A program made the position numbers and the translations under genes. Of a stretch of 64,000 nucleotides of DNA, positions 35,433 to 44,636 are shown piece after piece. This DNA is from Enterobacter soli ATCC BAA-2102 (GTDB lineage Bacteria; Pseudomonadota; Gammaproteobacteria; Enterobacterales; Enterobacteriaceae): contig NZ_LXES01000025.1 of assembly GCF_001654845.1 (NCBI RefSeq), positions 1 to 64,000 on the forward strand, read 5' to 3'. The notes under the pieces were generated by a model. It saw only the letters and a list, made by a program, of their open reading frames with translations, was not told the DNA's origin and made no database searches. Numbering within the stretch: position 1 is the stretch's first letter; every line of letters starts with the position of its first letter.

Positions 35433-37034
35433 ATGACGATTCACTCTACGCATCAAACATCGTCCCGCGTTGTTGAGTCGGGGAAATTTAAAAAGCAGCT
35501 TACGCTAACCGACCTGACGTTTATTGGTCTTGGGGCGATATTTGGCTCCGGCTGGCTGTTTGCCGCAAGCCATGTGGCCTCCATTGCCGGGCCAGCGGGG
35601 ATTGCCTCGTGGATTATCGGCGGGATTGCCGTACTGCTGCTGGGGATTGTCTATTGCGAACTGGGGGCGGCGCTGCCGCGTGCCGGGGGGATTATCCGTT
35701 ATCCGGTGTTTTCCCACGGTGAGCTGATGGGGTATCTGCTGGGCTTTATTACGCTGATTGCGTTCTCCAGCCTGATCTCCATTGAGATTGTTGCCGCGCG
35801 CCAGTATGCGGCGGCCTGGTTCCCGATGCTGACGCAGCCAGGCTCAAGCGACCCGACGCTGCTGGGCTGGGTAGTGCAGTTTTTACTGCTCTGTTTCTTC
35901 TTTGGACTGAACTACTACAGCGTCAAAACGTTTGCTCGCTCCAACAACATTATCAGTATTCTGAAGTTTCTGGTGCCGCTGGCGGTTGTCGTCACCCTGT
36001 TTACCTTTTTCAAGCCTGAAAACCTGCACGTGCAGGGGTTTGCGCCGTTTGGTATGTCCGGCGTTGAGGCGGCGATCAGCGCCGGGGGGATTATTTTTGC
36101 TTACCTGGGGCTGACGCCGATTATCTCGGTGGCGAGCGAAGTACAGAACCCACAGCGGACAATCCCGGTGGCGCTGATTTTATCGGTAGTGTTGTCGACG
36201 ATTATCTACGTGCTGCTGCAACTGGCGTTTCTTGGCAGTATCCCAACCGAAATGCTTGGTAGCGGCTGGGCGGAGATCAGCAAACAGTTCTCGCTGCCGT
36301 ACCGCGATATTGCCATTACGCTCGGGATGGGCTGGCTGGCGTTTATGGTGGTGTGCGACGCGATTGTCTCCCCAAGCGGCACCGGCAATATCTACATGAA
36401 CGCCACCCCGCGCGTGATTTATGGCTGGGCGAAAGCGGGGACGTTTTTTAAGGCGTTCACCCATATTGATAAAGAGTCGGGTATTCCGCGTCCGGCGCTG
36501 TGGCTGACCTTCGCCATGTCTATCTTCTGGACGCTGCCGTTCCCGTCCTGGGAGCAACTGATTAGCGTGGTGTCGGCCGCACTGGTGCTGAGCTATGCCA
36601 TTGCCCCGGTCACAGCGGCGGGGCTGCGCCGTAATGCGCCGGATCTGCCACGTCCGTTCCGCGTGCGTGCTTTCGGGATTATCGGCCCGGTGTCGTTTGT
36701 GATTTCAGCACTGATTGTCTTCTGGTCTGGCTGGGGTACGCTGTCATGGTTGCTGGGATTGCAGATTGTGATGTTTGTGGTCTACGTACTGTGTAAATCA
36801 AAAGTGCCTGTCCACACCGTGAGCCTGGCGCAGCAGGTGAAATCTTCCCTGTGGTTAATCGCTTTCTACGCGCTGATTATGCTTTTCTCGTGGCTTGGCA
36901 GTTTTGGCGGCACAGGGGTGATTGGTCATCCGTGGGATACGGTGCTGGTGGCGGTGATGTCGCTGGGAATTTACTACTGGGGCGAGCGAACCTGCCTGCC
37001 ACAGGCTAACTTTACCGGAGACGAAGAAGAGTAG
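35433..37034 (+). CDS. APC-family amino acid permease, probable hydroxyproline importer
   Basis: 533 residues with 12-14 membrane segments. The first is the APC-typical LTDLTFIGLGAIFGSGWLFAASHVASIAGPAG, and the sixth region reads GVEAAISAGGIIFAYLGLTPIISVASEVQNPQRTIPVA. It lies between two hydroxyproline catabolic genes in one operon, so hydroxyproline or proline is the likely substrate. A second ATG 6 bases earlier exists, but AAGGG is better spaced for the one used here. Confidence 0.82.
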   Translation: MTIHSTHQTSSRVVESGKFKKQLTLTDLTFIGLGAIFGSGWLFAASHVASIAGPAGIASWIIGGIAVLLLGIVYCELGAALPRAGGIIRYPVFSHGELMGYLLGFITLIAFSSLISIEIVAARQYAAAWFPMLTQPGSSDPTLLGWVVQFLLLCFFFGLNYYSVKTFARSNNIISILKFLVPLAVVVTLFTFFKPENLHVQGFAPFGMSGVEAAISAGGIIFAYLGLTPIISVASEVQNPQRTIPVALILSVVLSTIIYVLLQLAFLGSIPTEMLGSGWAEISKQFSLPYRDIAITLGMGWLAFMVVCDAIVSPSGTGNIYMNATPRVIYGWAKAGTFFKAFTHIDKESGIPRPALWLTFAMSIFWTLPFPSWEQLISVVSAALVLSYAIAPVTAAGLRRNAPDLPRPFRVRAFGIIGPVSFVISALIVFWSGWGTLSWLLGLQIVMFVVYVLCKSKVPVHTVSLAQQVKSSLWLIAFYALIMLFSWLGSFGGTGVIGHPWDTVLVAVMSLGIYYWGERTCLPQANFTGDEEE

Positions 37035-37045
37035 AGGAGTCGGTA

Positions 37046-38056
37046 ATGGAGATGGTAAACCTCTCGTTAACAGAGGCTTATGCGCTGGCACATAAGGTGC
37101 TGCGCGGGAACGGATTCAGCGAGGCGCACGCCGCCGCGGTGGCGAAAAACGTCACCCACGGCGAGCGCGATGGCTGCGCTTCGCACGGTTTGTGGCGGTT
37201 GCTGGGCATTGTCGAAACGCTGCGTAAAGGGAAGGTGTCGCCAGACGTGGAGCCGGTTATCACCGATACCGCGCCCGCCATTGTGAAAGCGGACGCGGGC
37301 GGGGCATTTTCCCTGCTGGCGTTCGAACGCGCGCTGCCGCTGCTGATGGAAAAAGCACGGCACAGCGGGATTGCCGCGCTGGCGATCAACCGCTGCGTGC
37401 ACTTTTCTGCCCTGTTTGCGGACGTTGAACCGCTGACGGAAGCAGGCCTGGTGGCGCTGGCGACCACGCCGAGCCATGCGTGGGTGGCTCCTGCGGGTGG
37501 CACACAACCGCTGTTTGGCACCAACCCGATCGCTTTTGGCTGGCCGCGCGGCGATAAACCGCCGTTTATTTTTGATATGGCCACCAGTGCGGCGGCGCGT
37601 GGTGAGATACAGCTACATCAACGTGCGGGTAAAGCGGTGCCGGAAGGGTGGGGTATCGACAGCGATGGCCAGGCCACCACGGATGCGCAAGCGATTCTCG
37701 ACGGCGCGATGCTGACCTTCGGCGGGCATAAAGGCTCGGCGCTGGCGGCGATGGTGGAACTGCTGGCCGGGCCGCTGATCGGCGATATGACCAGTGCGGA
37801 ATCGCTGGCGTGGGATAACGGCGCAGGCGGCCTGCCTTATGGTGGAGAGCTGATCCTGGCGCTCGACCCGACGCGTTTTCTGGGGGATGACGCCGCAACC
37901 CATCTGGCACGCGCCGAAACACTCTTTAGCGGAATGCAGCAGCAGGGGGCGCGATTGCCAGGAGAGCGTCGTTACCAATCCCGCGAGCGGGCAAATCGCG
38001 ACGGCGTGGAGATAACCCATTCACTTTTCAGGGATATATCCGCGCTGCTGAAATAA
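37046..38056 (+). CDS. Ldh/YlbC-family imino-acid reductase (delta1-pyrroline-2-carboxylate reductase, LhpD-like)
   Basis: 336 residues of the malate/L-lactate dehydrogenase-like family (THGERDGCASHGLWRLLGIVETLRKG, ALAINRCVHFSALFADVEPL, ATTPSHAWVAPAGGTQPLFGTNPIAFGWPR). In hydroxyproline clusters this NADPH enzyme reduces delta1-pyrroline-2-carboxylate to L-proline, serving 3-hydroxyproline use. No trans-3-hydroxyproline dehydratase is seen here, so it could also act on the 4-hydroxy intermediate. Last gene of the operon; a terminator follows. Confidence 0.82.
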   Translation: MEMVNLSLTEAYALAHKVLRGNGFSEAHAAAVAKNVTHGERDGCASHGLWRLLGIVETLRKGKVSPDVEPVITDTAPAIVKADAGGAFSLLAFERALPLLMEKARHSGIAALAINRCVHFSALFADVEPLTEAGLVALATTPSHAWVAPAGGTQPLFGTNPIAFGWPRGDKPPFIFDMATSAAARGEIQLHQRAGKAVPEGWGIDSDGQATTDAQAILDGAMLTFGGHKGSALAAMVELLAGPLIGDMTSAESLAWDNGAGGLPYGGELILALDPTRFLGDDAATHLARAETLFSGMQQQGARLPGERRYQSRERANRDGVEITHSLFRDISALLK

Positions 38057-38075
38057 TCATCGGGTTCATCAACAT

Positions 38076-38102
38076 AACAAGGGGGATTTTGTCCCTCTTG
38101 TT
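38076..38102 (+). terminator. Terminator of the rightward hydroxyproline operon
   Basis: AACAAGGGGGA (38076-38086) pairs with TCCCTCTTGTT (38092-38102) with one mismatch and a 5-base loop. Only a short T-rich tract follows about 6 bases later. Confidence 0.5.
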
Positions 38103-38115
38103 AGTACGTTTTTCG

Positions 38116-38142
38116 TAAAGTTTTCCTTTTCCAGGCCGAAAA
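38116..38142 (+). promoter_or_regulatory. Sigma-28 (FliA) promoter of tsr
   Basis: TAAAGTTT, 11 bases, GCCGAAAA. This is almost the full sigma-28 consensus (TAAAGTTT-N11-GCCGATAA), 31 bp before the tsr start. It shows class-3 flagellar control. Confidence 0.9.
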
Positions 38143-38173
38143 TTCTGTTATCTGTCTGATGGAAAGAGAAAAC

Positions 38174-39838
38174 ATGTTAAACCGTATCAAGATTGTCACC
38201 AGTTTATTGCTGGTCTTAGCTATTTTTGGCCTCTTACAACTCACCTCCGGTGGTCTTTTCTTCAATGCCCTCAAGCATGACAAAGAGAACTTCACCGTCC
38301 TGCAAACCATTCGCCAGCAACAATCCACGCTGAACGGCAGCTGGGTGGCGTTGCTGCAAACCCGTAACACCCTGAACCGCGCGGGCATCCGCTACATGAT
38401 GGATCAGAGCAATATCGGCAGCGGCGCGACCGTTTCTGATTTAATGCAGATTGCCTCTGCGTCCCTGAAACAGGCGGAAAAAAACTGGGCGGATTACGAA
38501 GCCCTGCCACGCGACCCGCGTCAAAGCGATGCCGCGGCGATGGAAATTAAACGTAACTACGATATTTATCACGGTGCGCTGGCTGAGCTGATCCAGCTGC
38601 TGGGTGCAGGTAAAATCAACGCCTTCTTCGACCAGCCGACCCAGAGCTACCAGGACGGTTTTGAGAAGCAGTACGTTAACTACCTGCAACAGAACGACCA
38701 GCTGTACAAAACCGCCGTTGAGGACAGCAACAGCTCTTACACACAGGCTATCTGGGTGCTGATTAGCGTACTGATCGCCGTGCTGGTGGTGATTGTTGCC
38801 GTCTGGCTGGGTATCAAACAGGCGCTTATCTCCCCGCTGAACCGTCTGATCGACAGCATTCGCCATATCGCCAGCGGCGACCTGGTGAAGCGCATCGATG
38901 TGGAAGGCACCAACGAGATGGGCGAACTGGCCGACACGCTGCGTCATATGCAGGGTGAACTGGTGCGTACCGTGGGCGACGTGCGTAACGGCGCGAATGC
39001 CATCTACAGCGGCGCGAGCGAGATCTCAATGGGCAACAACGATCTCTCTTCCCGTACTGAACAGCAGGCGGCTTCCCTGGAAGAAACGGCTGCCAGCATG
39101 GAACAGCTGACCGCAACCGTTAAGCAGAACGCCGAGAACGCCCGTCAGGCGAGCAACCTGGCGCTGAGCGCGTCTGAAACCGCGCAGAAAGGCGGTAAAG
39201 TGGTGGATAACGTGGTGCAAACCATGCGTGACATCGCGGGCAGTTCGCAGAAAATTGCTGACATCATCAGCGTGATCGACGGTATTGCGTTCCAGACCAA
39301 CATCCTGGCGCTGAACGCCGCAGTAGAAGCCGCGCGTGCGGGTGAACAGGGTCGTGGCTTTGCGGTTGTTGCCGGTGAAGTGCGTAACCTGGCACAGCGC
39401 AGCGCCCAGGCGGCCCGTGAAATTAAGAGCCTGATTGAAGACTCTGTTGGCCGTGTGGAAGTGGGCTCTACCCTGGTAGAAAGCGCCGGTGAAACCATGG
39501 GCGAGATCGTGAATGCAGTCACTCGCGTCACCGACATCATGGGTGAAATCGCCTCTGCGTCTGACGAGCAGAGCCGCGGTATCGACCAGGTTGGCCTGGC
39601 GGTGGCGGAGATGGATCGCGTGACCCAGCAGAACGCCTCGCTGGTGGAAGAGTCTGCTGCGGCCGCTGCGGCGCTGGAAGAGCAGGCGAGCCGTCTGACC
39701 CAGGCTGTTGCGGTGTTCCGCATTCAGCAGGAGCAGATGAAATCGCGCGAGTTCGGTTCGGCAAAAACCGTTGCGACCCCGGTGATGGCGCGTAAAACCG
39801 CGACCACCGATGCAGGCGATAACTGGGAAACGTTCTAA
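38174..39838 (+). CDS. tsr: Serine chemoreceptor Tsr
   Basis: 554 residues closely matching E. coli Tsr: [40 protein letters not shown] at the start and a periplasmic domain with [15 protein letters not shown], whose Arg and Thr bind the amino group and carboxylate of serine. A second membrane segment (about 190-215), HAMP domain, methylation helices and the signalling tip ([37 protein letters not shown]) follow. It ends in NWETF, the pentapeptide that tethers CheR and CheB. The longer upstream ATG is unlike E. coli. It is in the E. coli position beside the hpa/btsT segment. Confidence 0.97.
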   Translation: MLNRIKIVTSLLLVLAIFGLLQLTSGGLFFNALKHDKENFTVLQTIRQQQSTLNGSWVALLQTRNTLNRAGIRYMMDQSNIGSGATVSDLMQIASASLKQAEKNWADYEALPRDPRQSDAAAMEIKRNYDIYHGALAELIQLLGAGKINAFFDQPTQSYQDGFEKQYVNYLQQNDQLYKTAVEDSNSSYTQAIWVLISVLIAVLVVIVAVWLGIKQALISPLNRLIDSIRHIASGDLVKRIDVEGTNEMGELADTLRHMQGELVRTVGDVRNGANAIYSGASEISMGNNDLSSRTEQQAASLEETAASMEQLTATVKQNAENARQASNLALSASETAQKGGKVVDNVVQTMRDIAGSSQKIADIISVIDGIAFQTNILALNAAVEAARAGEQGRGFAVVAGEVRNLAQRSAQAAREIKSLIEDSVGRVEVGSTLVESAGETMGEIVNAVTRVTDIMGEIASASDEQSRGIDQVGLAVAEMDRVTQQNASLVEESAAAAAALEEQASRLTQAVAVFRIQQEQMKSREFGSAKTVATPVMARKTATTDAGDNWETF

Positions 39839-39851
39839 TCCTGCATGTTGT

Positions 39852-39882
39852 GCCGGGTGGCGGCTTCGCCTTACCCGGCCTA
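39852..39882. repeat. Classical enterobacterial REP (PU) element
   Basis: GCCGGGTGGCGGC-TTCG-CCTTACCCGGC followed by CTACG. This matches the E. coli REP palindrome, unlike the CCCTCTCC family elsewhere in the window. It lies between tsr and a convergent gene. Confidence 0.85.
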
Positions 39883-39905
39883 CGATTCTGGATGTTGTAG
39901 CAATA

Positions 39906-40412
39906 TCAAAGAGGCAGACGCATCGCGCAGCGAGAGTCATACGCTAAACCGTGCGCGGCCTCTTCCTCTCTTTTCTGCCGCAGTTCAGGCGTTAACGCAT
40001 CCACCCTTTCAAATCCCAGCCGCGTGTAAAACGGGGCATTCCACGGCACATCACGAAATGTCGTCAATGTCAGTGAAGCCAACCCCAACGCGCGGGCATG
40101 TTCTCCTGCACAGGCAATGAGCTGCCGACCCACTCCCTTTCCCTGCCACGCCAGATGCACCGACAGTTCCACAATAAACAACGATGATGGATGTGCTTCT
40201 GCAAGGAGAAAGCCCACTGGCTGCTCGTCTGCCAGCGCCAGCAGGCTCAGCCCGCGCTTTGCAAAATCGAGATGCAGCTCAACGGAAATACCGTCGCCGT
40301 CAGCAAGCCAGGCCAGTTCCGGGTAATCACGAAAACGCTGGCCTGCCGCGCGCTCGATGGCGGGCAGGCAGGCAACGTCATTCTCTGTGGTAGGGCGAAA
40401 TGTCATTTTCAT
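39906..40412 (-). CDS. GNAT-family N-acetyltransferase
   Basis: 168 residues. The acetyl-CoA pyrophosphate loop is QGKGVGRQL in LSVHLAWQGKGVGRQLIACAGEHA, and motif B appears in WNAPFYTRLGFERVDAL. The substrate is not predictable; a small molecule or a protein N-terminus is possible. Start at MKMTFRPTTENDV; the second Met two codons later is also possible, and there is no clear ribosome site for either. It lies between tsr and lgoT and has no E. coli counterpart at this point that I know. Confidence 0.8.
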   Translation of the reverse strand: MKMTFRPTTENDVACLPAIERAAGQRFRDYPELAWLADGDGISVELHLDFAKRGLSLLALADEQPVGFLLAEAHPSSLFIVELSVHLAWQGKGVGRQLIACAGEHARALGLASLTLTTFRDVPWNAPFYTRLGFERVDALTPELRQKREEEAAHGLAYDSRCAMRLPL

Positions 40413-40442
40413 GGCGGCAAGTATAGCGGGATTTGCCTGCGC

Positions 40443-41804
40443 TTAACGGTTTCCCGGATCGCTAATCGGCTGGCGCACAAGGAAGATATAAGCAAGCGCC
40501 CCGATGGCCGTGACGCATCCGCAGATGATCAGCGCCAGGCGGAATGAATGCGTGGTATCCACGATAAAACCGGTCACGACAGGCGCGAACGATGCGCAGA
40601 TAAAGCTCGCGAAGTTCTGAATACTCCCGACGGAAGCCGTCATGCGGGAAGCCACGGCAACGTGAATCAGCCCCCAGCAGGAGGTGCCGGCAAAGTGGAT
40701 ACAAAACAACGCCATACCTATCAGCAGCACCGCTCCCATTGAGGTGGTGGCATTGGGTACAACAAAGGTAAATGCAGCCGAACACAGCATCCCGGTGATG
40801 ATGCAGATTTTACGGCTCCTGACGGGGGCCATACCGCCTTTTACCAGCCAGTCGGTGACAAAACCGTTTATCAGCATCCCGGCAGCGCCAAACAGGAACG
40901 GAATGGCTGCCATCAGGCCGGTGCTTTTTAAATCCAGGTTATAGGCGGTTTGCAGGTAGCCCGGCAGCCAGGCCAGATACAGCCATGCGGTGTAGTTAAT
41001 GCCGCTGAAGCCCAGCATCATCCCCCACATGGTGCGATTGCGAAACAGGCTGCGCCATTCGGCAAAGCTCAGCGGATCGCGGCGGGTATTCACGCTACCC
41101 GCATTCAGATAAGCCTGCTCAACGCCGGTGAGGTCGATTTGCTCACGGTTACGGTAGAGCATGTACCAGCCAATCGCCAGAAAGATGCCCAGCACACCGA
41201 TGGTGATAAACATGCCGCGCCAGCCCATCACCAGCATCATTGCCGCCAGGATCGGCGGGCTGATTGCCACGCCAATGGTCGATGCCGCATTGAACAGCCC
41301 CATCGGGCGGCCGCGCTCTTTGATGTTAAACCAGTCGTTGATCACCTTGACGCCGCACGGGTTCATCGGCGCTTCACCGATGCCCATCCCGATACGCACC
41401 AGCACGAACTGCGTAAAGCTGTGTACCATGCCGGAACAGGCCTGAAACAGCGACCAGAAGAACATCCCGAGGCCGAGCATAATCCGCGGGCCTTTGCGAT
41501 CCAGCAGAGGGCCACAGGGCAACTGGGCTATCCCATAGGCCAGTGAGAAAACGGACAACAGCACGCCGATTTGCGTTGCGCTGAGCCCGAGTTCATCACG
41601 AATGGTTAAATTCGCCACCGACAGCGAACTGCGGTCGAGATAATTTATGACAGCCGCAAAAAATAAAAGGAACATGGCGGTTGTCTGAATGCGTTTTATT
41701 CTGCTACTGCGTTGAACCATTCCCTCTGGCGGGACGGGAATATCGTTTGGTGAGGCCGCATCAAACGACGACCGTGGATCCAGGGTAATATTGTTCTTTT
41801 CCAC
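40443..41804 (-). CDS. lgoT: L-galactonate transporter LgoT (MFS)
   Basis: 453 residues with 12 membrane segments, the same length as and very close to E. coli LgoT (YjjL): NYLDRSSLSVANLTIRDELGLSATQIGVLLSVFSLAYGIAQLP, then DRKGPRIMLGLGMFFWSLFQ and EAPMNPCGVKVINDWF. It is an anion:cation symporter-type importer of L-galactonate and perhaps other hexonates. It is transcribed from the region behind lgoR. The gap holds a long-range inverted repeat that may be an operator. Confidence 0.95.
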   Translation of the reverse strand: MEKNNITLDPRSSFDAASPNDIPVPPEGMVQRSSRIKRIQTTAMFLLFFAAVINYLDRSSLSVANLTIRDELGLSATQIGVLLSVFSLAYGIAQLPCGPLLDRKGPRIMLGLGMFFWSLFQACSGMVHSFTQFVLVRIGMGIGEAPMNPCGVKVINDWFNIKERGRPMGLFNAASTIGVAISPPILAAMMLVMGWRGMFITIGVLGIFLAIGWYMLYRNREQIDLTGVEQAYLNAGSVNTRRDPLSFAEWRSLFRNRTMWGMMLGFSGINYTAWLYLAWLPGYLQTAYNLDLKSTGLMAAIPFLFGAAGMLINGFVTDWLVKGGMAPVRSRKICIITGMLCSAAFTFVVPNATTSMGAVLLIGMALFCIHFAGTSCWGLIHVAVASRMTASVGSIQNFASFICASFAPVVTGFIVDTTHSFRLALIICGCVTAIGALAYIFLVRQPISDPGNR

Positions 41805-41899
41805 GCCGGACTCCTGAATGTTCTATTTTTATTGTTCGGGCAATCTGTTGTTGCCCGAAATGGATTTTTAAAATCAGTAGTGAAATAACCTTCACCACC

Positions 41900-41940
41900 G
41901 CTCACGAAATGTTTTTAAATTCAGTCGACTGTTCGTGAGC
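41900..41940. promoter_or_regulatory. Inverted repeat between lgoR and lgoT
   Basis: GCTCACGAA (41900-41908) and TTCGTGAGC (41932-41940), perfect 9-bp arms 23 bases apart, about 96 bp before lgoT. Arm spacing of three helical turns suits two dimers or a loop more than a terminator. Candidate LgoR operator. Confidence 0.45.
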
Positions 41941-42021
41941 ATAGGTAAGGGATATTTATCCGGCGTTTTAAATTTGATGAAACCGTGCGGTTGATAGACA
42001 TTTGCTGTTTTTAATCTGTTC

Positions 42022-42936
42022 TTAATGCGCACCGGCAGTGCTCTGGTTGATCGACCGAATCATCGATTGTTTGGCTGAATTCAAATGGTTACACAGGGCC
42101 AGAGTGGCATCGAGGTCGCTGCGGCAGATCAACGCGCTGAGAATGGTCATGTGCTCGTCTATTGCGATGATGTTGCGCTGTTTGAGATCGCTTTCATCCC
42201 ACTGATAGTGGAAGTGGAAGATCACCGAAATTATCTCAAGCGACTGATTGAAAAAGATATTCCCGGCAGCGGAAAGCAACAGGGCGTGAAAGTCGCGGTC
42301 GAGCTGAGAGAACATGCGAAAACTGCTGCCGATGCTGTCGCGCAGCATCCGGTGGCGTTCCAGCAGGGTTTTCGCTTCCAGCCAGCGGGGGTCATCGTCA
42401 GGCAAATTGAGAAAGTGCTGTAAGGCATGGGTTTCGAGCATTTCCCGCAGCTCAAACAGTTGTTCGGCATAGGCCTGGTCAAACTGCTTCATGCTCCACT
42501 GACCGCGTTTTTCACTCTGGATAAGATTGTAACGTCCGAATTTTAAAAGATATTCTCTCACCACTACCGGACTGACACCTGCGGTTCTGGCCAGCTGTAA
42601 TTCTGAGAATGTCTCGCCGGCCCGCAGCTGACGCTGATTGATCATGGTGAAAAAAGCCTGTTCAAACAGCCGGGTCTGTTCGGTGAGTGACTGGCTGGTG
42701 CAGGCAAAACCATCGTCAGGATCGGGCTTACGGGTGATGACGTAGTCGCTGCCCACCGGGGTCAGCACGCCGCATTCGTGCAGATGGCTCAGGATGTGGC
42801 GCACCGTGGTGCGGCTGATGTTGTACATTTCTGCCAGCGCGCTCTGGGATGGCAATGGCGAGGGGATATGGCCGCGGGCCATATCGTCAATCACCTGGTT
42901 AATCACATTGTGGCGTAAATTTTGTGAACGACTCAT
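42022..42936 (-). CDS. lgoR: GntR-family regulator LgoR
   Basis: 304 residues: an N-terminal winged helix (ALAEMYNISRTTVRHILSHLHECGVL), then a second GntR-like winged segment (GETFSELQLARTAGVSPVVVREYLLKFGRYNLIQSE) and an all-helical FCD ligand domain with the metal-binding His residues. E. coli LgoR (YjjM) is the regulator of lgoT and lgoD. It sits between the two target genes with lgoD divergent, as in E. coli. Confidence 0.93.
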   Translation of the reverse strand: MSRSQNLRHNVINQVIDDMARGHIPSPLPSQSALAEMYNISRTTVRHILSHLHECGVLTPVGSDYVITRKPDPDDGFACTSQSLTEQTRLFEQAFFTMINQRQLRAGETFSELQLARTAGVSPVVVREYLLKFGRYNLIQSEKRGQWSMKQFDQAYAEQLFELREMLETHALQHFLNLPDDDPRWLEAKTLLERHRMLRDSIGSSFRMFSQLDRDFHALLLSAAGNIFFNQSLEIISVIFHFHYQWDESDLKQRNIIAIDEHMTILSALICRSDLDATLALCNHLNSAKQSMIRSINQSTAGAH

Positions 42937-43075
42937 GCTGGCCTCCGTTTTTGGGTATTAAAACCCGATTTAAAACATTTTTATGAGTGGCTTTTCACAA
43001 TTTATGTTTTCGGTTTCTCCCGCGTTTTATTTTTCATCGATATCTGAGGCAACAGAAAAACGGGAGAGAAAAACC

Positions 43076-44098
43076 ATGTCCACAATGAATGTGCTGATTT
43101 GTCATGAGCCAAAAAAATTAATCTGGAAAGAAAGAGAAATTCCAGCGCCCGGCAACGGTGAGGCATTAATTAAAATAAAAACGGTAGGCATTTGTGGCAC
43201 GGATATACATGCGTGGGGCGGGAATCAACCCTTTTTCAGCTACCCTCGGGTGCTGGGGCATGAAATATGTGGTGAGGTTATTGCACTGGGTGAAAATATT
43301 AAAAAAATTAAACCCGGGCAGCAGGTTGCGGTTATTCCCTACGTCGCCTGTCAGCAGTGTCCGGCCTGCCTCAGCGGGCGTACCAACTGCTGTGAGAAGA
43401 TTTCAGTGATTGGCGTTCACCAGGATGGCGGCTTCAGTGAGTATCTGTCTGTGCCGGTTGATAATTTACTGGTTGCAGAAGGCATTGATCCCCAGGCCGC
43501 GGCGCTGATTGAGCCTTACGCCATCAGTGCTCATGCGGTGCGTCGGGCCGCTATTGCCGTGGGTGAGCAGGTTCTGGTGGTGGGCGCCGGGCCGATTGGC
43601 CTGGGCGCGGCGGCAATTGCCAAAGCCGACGGTGCGCAGGTGGTGGTGGCAGACACCAGCCCGGCAAGGCGGGAACATGTTATTGCCCGGCTGGGCGTGC
43701 CGGTTATCGACCCGTCAGCCGATGATTTTGATGCCCTGCTGCGCGCGCAGTTTGGTGGCTCACTGGCGCAAAAAGTCATTGATGCCACGGGCAACGCTCG
43801 CGCGATGAATAACACCGTGAACCTGATCCGCCATGGGGGAAGCATTGTTTTTGTTGGCCTGTTTAAAGGCGACTTACAGTTCTCTGACCCTGAGTTCCAC
43901 AAGAAAGAAACCACCATGATGGGCAGCCGAAACGCCACGCCGGAAGATTTCGCCAAAGTGGGGCGGCTGATGGCAGAAGGCAAACTGACCGCCGATATGA
44001 TGCTGACCCACCGCTACCCGTTTGCCACCCTTGCTGAACATTATGAGAACGATGTGATTAACAACCGCGAGCTGATAAAAGGGGTGATCACCTTCTAG
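43076..44098 (+). CDS. lgoD: L-galactonate 5-dehydrogenase LgoD
   Basis: 340 residues, the E. coli LgoD length. Zinc alcohol dehydrogenase family: catalytic zinc Cys in VGICGTDIHAWGG, GHEICGE, structural zinc Cys in QQCPACLSGRTNCCEK, NAD site VLVVGAGPIGLGAAAIAK. It oxidises L-galactonate to D-tagaturonate, which joins the galacturonate route. The start has GGGAGAG 7 bases upstream; an in-frame ATG 93 bases earlier gives a sequence unlike the family. Confidence 0.97.
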   Translation: MSTMNVLICHEPKKLIWKEREIPAPGNGEALIKIKTVGICGTDIHAWGGNQPFFSYPRVLGHEICGEVIALGENIKKIKPGQQVAVIPYVACQQCPACLSGRTNCCEKISVIGVHQDGGFSEYLSVPVDNLLVAEGIDPQAAALIEPYAISAHAVRRAAIAVGEQVLVVGAGPIGLGAAAIAKADGAQVVVADTSPARREHVIARLGVPVIDPSADDFDALLRAQFGGSLAQKVIDATGNARAMNNTVNLIRHGGSIVFVGLFKGDLQFSDPEFHKKETTMMGSRNATPEDFAKVGRLMAEGKLTADMMLTHRYPFATLAEHYENDVINNRELIKGVITF

Positions 44099-44106
44099 TT
44101 GCCATG

Positions 44107-44141
44107 CAGCGCCCGGGGGTGGGTTGGGCGCTGTTTTTTTC
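44107..44141 (+). terminator. Rho-independent terminator of lgoD
   Basis: CAGCGCCC (44107-44114) pairs with GGGCGCTG (44126-44133), followed by TTTTTTTC. Confidence 0.85.
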
Positions 44142-44160
44142 TTTTTCCGATCTGCGCGGC

Positions 44161-44634
44161 TTAATCTGCGCAGATCAGCAGTGGCGAGTAGAAGTTACTG
44201 ATCACCATCGCATCTTCAGGCGTGCGTTCCAGCGTGATCAGCCTTTTCTTGCCCAGCGTTAAACCCGCAATGTACTTCTCAAAAATGCCCGCCGGCAGTT
44301 CATCGTGACCAAATTTTTCAATCTTCAGGATGGTGATTTCATAGAGCGAATTTTGCATTTTCTGCCAGCTGAACGTTTCCTGGCGGGATACCTGCCACTG
44401 ATGCTGGTCATTGAAGACGTCCCCATTAAGGGTGAAATACCCGGTGCCGTCGGTATGAAAACGCAGGGTAACGCCCCCTTCAAAGCGGAACGAGCTGGTA
44501 GCACGCAGGTCGGAAAAAGTTATATTTCCCTGGCAGACAAGGGAAAACGGCGGCGCGTGGCGATACCAGAGCAGTGCCACAACGCCCAGGATCAGATTGA
44601 AGGCGATAATCAGCGCCATTTTTTTGCGCGTCAT
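44161..44634 (-). CDS. FidL-like membrane protein
   Basis: 157 residues. One N-terminal membrane segment (MALIIAFNLILGVVALLWY, about 6-24) and a periplasmic domain with FRFEGGVTLRFHTDGTGYFTLNGDVF. It resembles FidL, encoded beside the ToxR-like regulator MarT in Salmonella SPI-3. It is 2 bases after the ToxR-like gene, as ToxS-type partners usually are. It probably modulates the sensor part of that regulator. The ATG at 44634 is preferred to a GTG three codons earlier that would overlap the previous gene. Confidence 0.72.
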   Translation of the reverse strand: MTRKKMALIIAFNLILGVVALLWYRHAPPFSLVCQGNITFSDLRATSSFRFEGGVTLRFHTDGTGYFTLNGDVFNDQHQWQVSRQETFSWQKMQNSLYEITILKIEKFGHDELPAGIFEKYIAGLTLGKKRLITLERTPEDAMVISNFYSPLLICAD

Positions 44635-44636
44635 GG

